Shown: positions 60,550 to 63,311 of the stretch, one piece after another
Numbering within the stretch: position 1 is the stretch's first letter
How the letters are laid out: the number at the start of each line of letters is the position of its first letter
Assembly (NCBI RefSeq): GCF_000442255.1
Contig: NZ_KE557289.1
Coordinates: 1 to 63,311, forward strand
Direction of reading: 5' to 3'
DNA length: 63,311 nucleotides
Source of the DNA: Salipiger mucosus DSM 16094
GTDB lineage: Bacteria; Pseudomonadota; Alphaproteobacteria; Rhodobacterales; Rhodobacteraceae
Program-made: the position numbers and the translations under genes
The notes under the pieces: generated by a model
The model's input: only the letters and a program-made list of their open reading frames with translations
Databases searched by the model: none
What the model was told of the DNA's origin: nothing

Positions 60550-61488
60550 ATGCTCAAACGTCATTCACACGAAGTGGTGCTGGCAGGTCTGACGGCCTTG
60601 GCCATCGTGGTCTTGTCCCTGCAATCCGAGCAGTTCCTGACATTGGCCAACCTGCTCAACCAAGGGCGTCTGATGACCGAAGTCGCGTTGGTCGCCCTCG
60701 TCATGACGTTCGTCATCGCGAGTGGAGGGATCGATCTTTCCGTCGGCTCGATCATGGGGCTTTCGGCGATCCTGCTGGGCACCTTTTGGCAAAAGATGGG
60801 CATCCCTCTGCCGCTGGCGATGGTGCTGACGCTGGGGGTCGGCACGCTCTGCGGCCTGTTCAACGGTTTCATTATTGTGCGCTTCGGCATGCCGCCGCTG
60901 ATCGCAACACTGGGCACGCTGGCGCTCTACCGCGGGCTGGCCGAGGGCATCAGCCAGGCCCGGTCGGTGCGCGGCTGGCCGGAGTGGTTTCAACAACTGG
61001 GGCAGGGCGCCTGGGCCGGACTGCCGGTGCAGGTCTGGATCTTGCTAGCGGCGCTGCTGATCTCCGGGGCGATCCTCGGCTACACCCGCTGGGGTCGAAC
61101 CGTATACGCCATCGGCGCAAGCGAAACCGCAGCGCGCTTCGCTGGGCTGTCGGTCGGCCGAACAAAAATGACGATCTATGCAGTTTCGGGCCTCGCCTCG
61201 TCCCTCGCTGGCATGATCTTCGTCGCGCGCGTGTCGACCACCCGATCCGACATGGGAACCGGGCTGGAACTGGACGTAATCACCGCCGTCGTACTGGGCG
61301 GCACCAGCATTTTCGGCGGCAAAGGCACGATCGTGGGAACAGCGCTGGGTCTAATCCTCGTCCAGGTGCTCGAGAACGGCCTATTGCTGGCCGGCGTGAA
61401 GGGGGACGGTACCATCGTCCTGATTGGCATGGTCCTGATCGGCACGCTTCTCGTCAGCGCATTCACCGAAAATCGCGCGCGGGCCTGA
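60550..61488 (+). CDS. CUT2 sugar ABC transporter permease (rightward operon, second)
   Basis: The 312-residue membrane protein has IASGGIDLSVGSIMGLSAI, GMPPLIATLGTLALYRGLAE and VVLGGTSIFGGKGTIVGT, the RbsC-type signatures, with about nine spans. The ATG at 60550, one base after the preceding stop, was preferred over an in-frame start 42 bases earlier inside that gene. It is the partner of the permease at 59547. Confidence 0.88.
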   Translation: MLKRHSHEVVLAGLTALAIVVLSLQSEQFLTLANLLNQGRLMTEVALVALVMTFVIASGGIDLSVGSIMGLSAILLGTFWQKMGIPLPLAMVLTLGVGTLCGLFNGFIIVRFGMPPLIATLGTLALYRGLAEGISQARSVRGWPEWFQQLGQGAWAGLPVQVWILLAALLISGAILGYTRWGRTVYAIGASETAARFAGLSVGRTKMTIYAVSGLASSLAGMIFVARVSTTRSDMGTGLELDVITAVVLGGTSIFGGKGTIVGTALGLILVQVLENGLLLAGVKGDGTIVLIGMVLIGTLLVSAFTENRARA

Positions 61489-61592
61489 CGGGCCGCGCGA
61501 TCCATACGATCACGGGCGAGGAGGTCCGTGACGTAACAGGGGCCGTCAAGGTGCCCCGCCGCATATCGCGGACCAACCGAGGAGGAACAACC

Positions 61593-62702
61593 ATGTCCAA
61601 AACCATTACTGGTCTCTTGGCCAGCGCCGCGCTGGCCGCCGGAAGCCTTGCCACTCCGGCCTTTGCAGAATGGACCGGCGGCGACGATCTGCCGACAAAT
61701 CCCCTTTCCTGCGACGGAACGCCCCTGGAGACTGAAAGCGTCGCCTACAACGGCGGTGCGCCGAAGGACCCCAAGGCCCCCGAAGGCGAGTTGCGTGTCG
61801 TGGACGTGCCCAAGCTGGTGGGCATCGGCTATTTCAACGCGACCTCCTCCGGAGTGGCTGAAGCGGCCGGTGAAATCGAAGGCGTCAGCGCGACCACCGA
61901 CGGCCCTGCGCAGGCGAACATCGACGACCAGATCACGTTGATCGATAACTACATCACCTCAGGCGTTAACGGCATTCTCTATGCCTCGAACGACCCCGTC
62001 GCCATCGCGCCGGTGCTGCGCAAGGCGCTGGATGCTGGCATTCACGTTGTGGGGTACGATAGCGACGCTGAACCGGACGCCCGCCAATGGTTCGTCAATC
62101 CCGCCCAATTCAACGGAGTCGCGAAGACGCTGATTGATGAACTTGCTCAGCAGATCGGCGAAGCGGGGGCCTTTGCCATCGTCACGTCCACATTCACCAC
62201 GCCGAACCAGGCGCGCTGGATCGCGGAAATGGAGGCCTATCAAGCCAAGTGCTACCCCGAGATGGAGTGGCTGGAGACCGTAGAGGCGCAGGAGGACAAC
62301 ATTCTCTCCTTCAAACAGGCCACGACGCTGATCAACAAGTACGGCGAGGACATGGATGGCATCGTCGGCATGACCTCCGTCGCAACTCCGGCGGCAGCCG
62401 AGGCGACTACTCAGGCCGGGCTTTGCGGTGAAATGACGGTGATGGGACTCGCGACGCCCAACGCGATCCGTCCTTACATCAAGTCAGGCTGCATGGAGGG
62501 TGCCGTGCTTTGGAGCCCGGTCGACATGGGCTACGCCGCGATGCATGTCCTTCAGGCAGCGGCAGAAGGCCGGCTTGAACCGGGCGACACGTCGGTGGAC
62601 GTGGGGCGGCTCGGCACTCTGCAGATCATCAACGGGTCGGAGGTGCTTCTTGGCGATCCGACAGTGTTCAATGCAGACAACGTGGATGATTTCGACTTCT
62701 GA
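61593..62702 (+). CDS. CUT2 sugar-binding protein (RhaS/LsrB-like)
   Basis: The 369-residue protein has a clear signal peptide, SKTITGLLASAALAAGSLAT with cleavage after AFA. The mature periplasmic-binding fold has VPKLVGIGYFNATSSGVAEA, SGVNGILYASNDPVAIAPVL and HVVGYDSDAEPDARQWFVNP, a motif typical of rhamnose/autoinducer-2-type binders. The start follows GAGGAGGAAC. It lies 104 bases after the second permease and ends the operon before a strong hairpin. Four Cys in the mature part (CDGTP, KCYPE, LCGEM, GCMEG) could form disulfides. Confidence 0.85.
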   Translation: MSKTITGLLASAALAAGSLATPAFAEWTGGDDLPTNPLSCDGTPLETESVAYNGGAPKDPKAPEGELRVVDVPKLVGIGYFNATSSGVAEAAGEIEGVSATTDGPAQANIDDQITLIDNYITSGVNGILYASNDPVAIAPVLRKALDAGIHVVGYDSDAEPDARQWFVNPAQFNGVAKTLIDELAQQIGEAGAFAIVTSTFTTPNQARWIAEMEAYQAKCYPEMEWLETVEAQEDNILSFKQATTLINKYGEDMDGIVGMTSVATPAAAEATTQAGLCGEMTVMGLATPNAIRPYIKSGCMEGAVLWSPVDMGYAAMHVLQAAAEGRLEPGDTSVDVGRLGTLQIINGSEVLLGDPTVFNADNVDDFDF

Positions 62703-62753
62703 ACATGTGACCGCCTGGACTGATGTCTTTGGTTTCAGTCGAAAAGCGTGCAG

Positions 62754-62779
62754 GCAGGCCGGGTCTTCGCCCGGCCTGC
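62754..62779 (+). terminator. Terminator hairpin of the rightward sugar operon
   Basis: GCAGGCCGGG and CCCGGCCTGC form a perfect 10-bp stem with a six-base loop containing TCTTCG, 51 bases after the binding-protein stop. No strong T run follows. Confidence 0.6.
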
Positions 62780-62994
62780 GTCGCCATTGGATATGCTACG
62801 GCTTTGATGCGCAAAGGACGTTCAATGCGCGTGTTCCCTTCATCGGACGGACGTACTCGCTGGGGGCGGCGACGGGTATGACGAGTGCGGTGTAAGCACT
62901 TGACATGGCGGGCCCGATCTTCAGTTCGGCGACATCGTTCGTGTTGACGTCAGGGATTCACAGCGCCTGGCAGGCGTTATTCAGGCTGCTATCT

Positions 62995-63095
62995 GCGAAG
63001 GAGACTAACTTGGCGCAAGACATTATGCCGGACGACGAGTGGGCGTGCCTTGAACCGGTGTTCTTGTCGGTCCGCGCCTTGAACGGGCGCAAGCC
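62995..63095 (+). mobile_element. IS5-family transposase N-terminal scrap
   Basis: A short frame reads DIMPDDEWACLEPVFLSV then RALNGRKP, which matches the start of IS5-family transposases (DxEWxxFEPF...RxPNGRKP). It breaks off after about 30 codons. The remaining bases to the end of the window (63096-63311) have no recognised gene, and 62780-62994 likewise. Confidence 0.65.
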
Positions 63096-63311
63096 TGGAA
63101 GCCCGAGATTGCCGAACTGCAGGTGAAGGCCGGCGCGCTGATTATGCGCGGCAGTCTGCGGCGAAAAGAAGTTGTGCTGGGCCAGAAGAACCCGGCTAGA
63201 CTTAAGAGCGTCAGCACAAGGTACTCTTGAGTATCCTCGATAGGTATACTTTCCATCAGCGCGCAGAGTTTATACATAAGACGGATTACGCGATTCTTGG
63301 TTGTAGCCGGG

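Overview
The window is about 63 kb of GC-rich, densely coding DNA. It most resembles the accessory genome (plasmid, chromid or genomic island) of an alphaproteobacterium of the Rhodobacteraceae. The support is the CbbA-type class II aldolase, the RibH2-type lumazine synthase behind an FMN riboswitch, a DUF1127 protein, the rhizobial/Brucella-type erythritol genes and the strong GC bias. The species cannot be named from the sequence alone. No rRNA, tRNA or CRISPR array was seen.

Region 1 (1-4.5 kb): the end of a LacI-type regulator, an 18-bp palindromic operator, an orphan AglE-like sugar-binding protein with no permease or ATPase beside it, an unknown acidic protein, a DUF1127 protein, and an FMN riboswitch in front of ribH2.

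Region 2 (4.5-21.2 kb): a large erythritol (ery) locus. It holds the CUT2 transporter (eryEFG plus a DUF2291 protein), kinase EryA, dehydrogenase EryB, the isomerases EryC, EryH and EryI, and the regulators EryD (SorC type) and a DeoR-type protein. Unusually, transketolase, a divergent class I fructose/sedoheptulose bisphosphatase and a class II aldolase are built in. Together these could take erythritol to erythrose-4-phosphate and on through sedoheptulose bisphosphate into pentose phosphates.

Region 3 (21.3-25.1 kb): fragments of an HMG-CoA lyase-like gene and an acyl-CoA dehydrogenase, then an intact SDR / acyl-CoA dehydrogenase / APH-kinase trio. The trio resembles the levulinate-type 4-hydroxyacyl-CoA route (LvaD/LvaC/LvaA).

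Region 4 (25.1-41.2 kb): an insertion-sequence graveyard with IS3, IS30, IS256, IS110 (one intact, one decayed) and IS21 remnants. Set within it are a PagL-like lipid A deacylase, small unknown genes, a TPR protein, iteron-like repeats, a 1263-residue primase-polymerase/helicase fusion, truncated LysR and DapA genes joined head-on, and a ParDE module whose toxin is frameshifted. A large multicopper oxidase follows at 41.3-43.6 kb.

Region 5 (43.7-62.7 kb): two long divergent operons share a 180-bp control region beside a GntR/FCD regulator. The leftward operon encodes an Fe-alcohol dehydrogenase, a CUT2 transporter, an aldose 1-dehydrogenase, a FucU mutarotase and a lactonase-type amidohydrolase. 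The rightward operon encodes the regulator, a UxaA-family dehydratase, a GMC oxidoreductase, an SDR, a GldA-like dehydrogenase and a second CUT2 transporter. As a unit this looks like a non-phosphorylative pathway for an L-fucose-like or related sugar. Two of its genes (the leftward binding protein and the rightward ATPase) carry apparent frameshifts. The right edge (62.7-63.3 kb) contains an IS5-family scrap.
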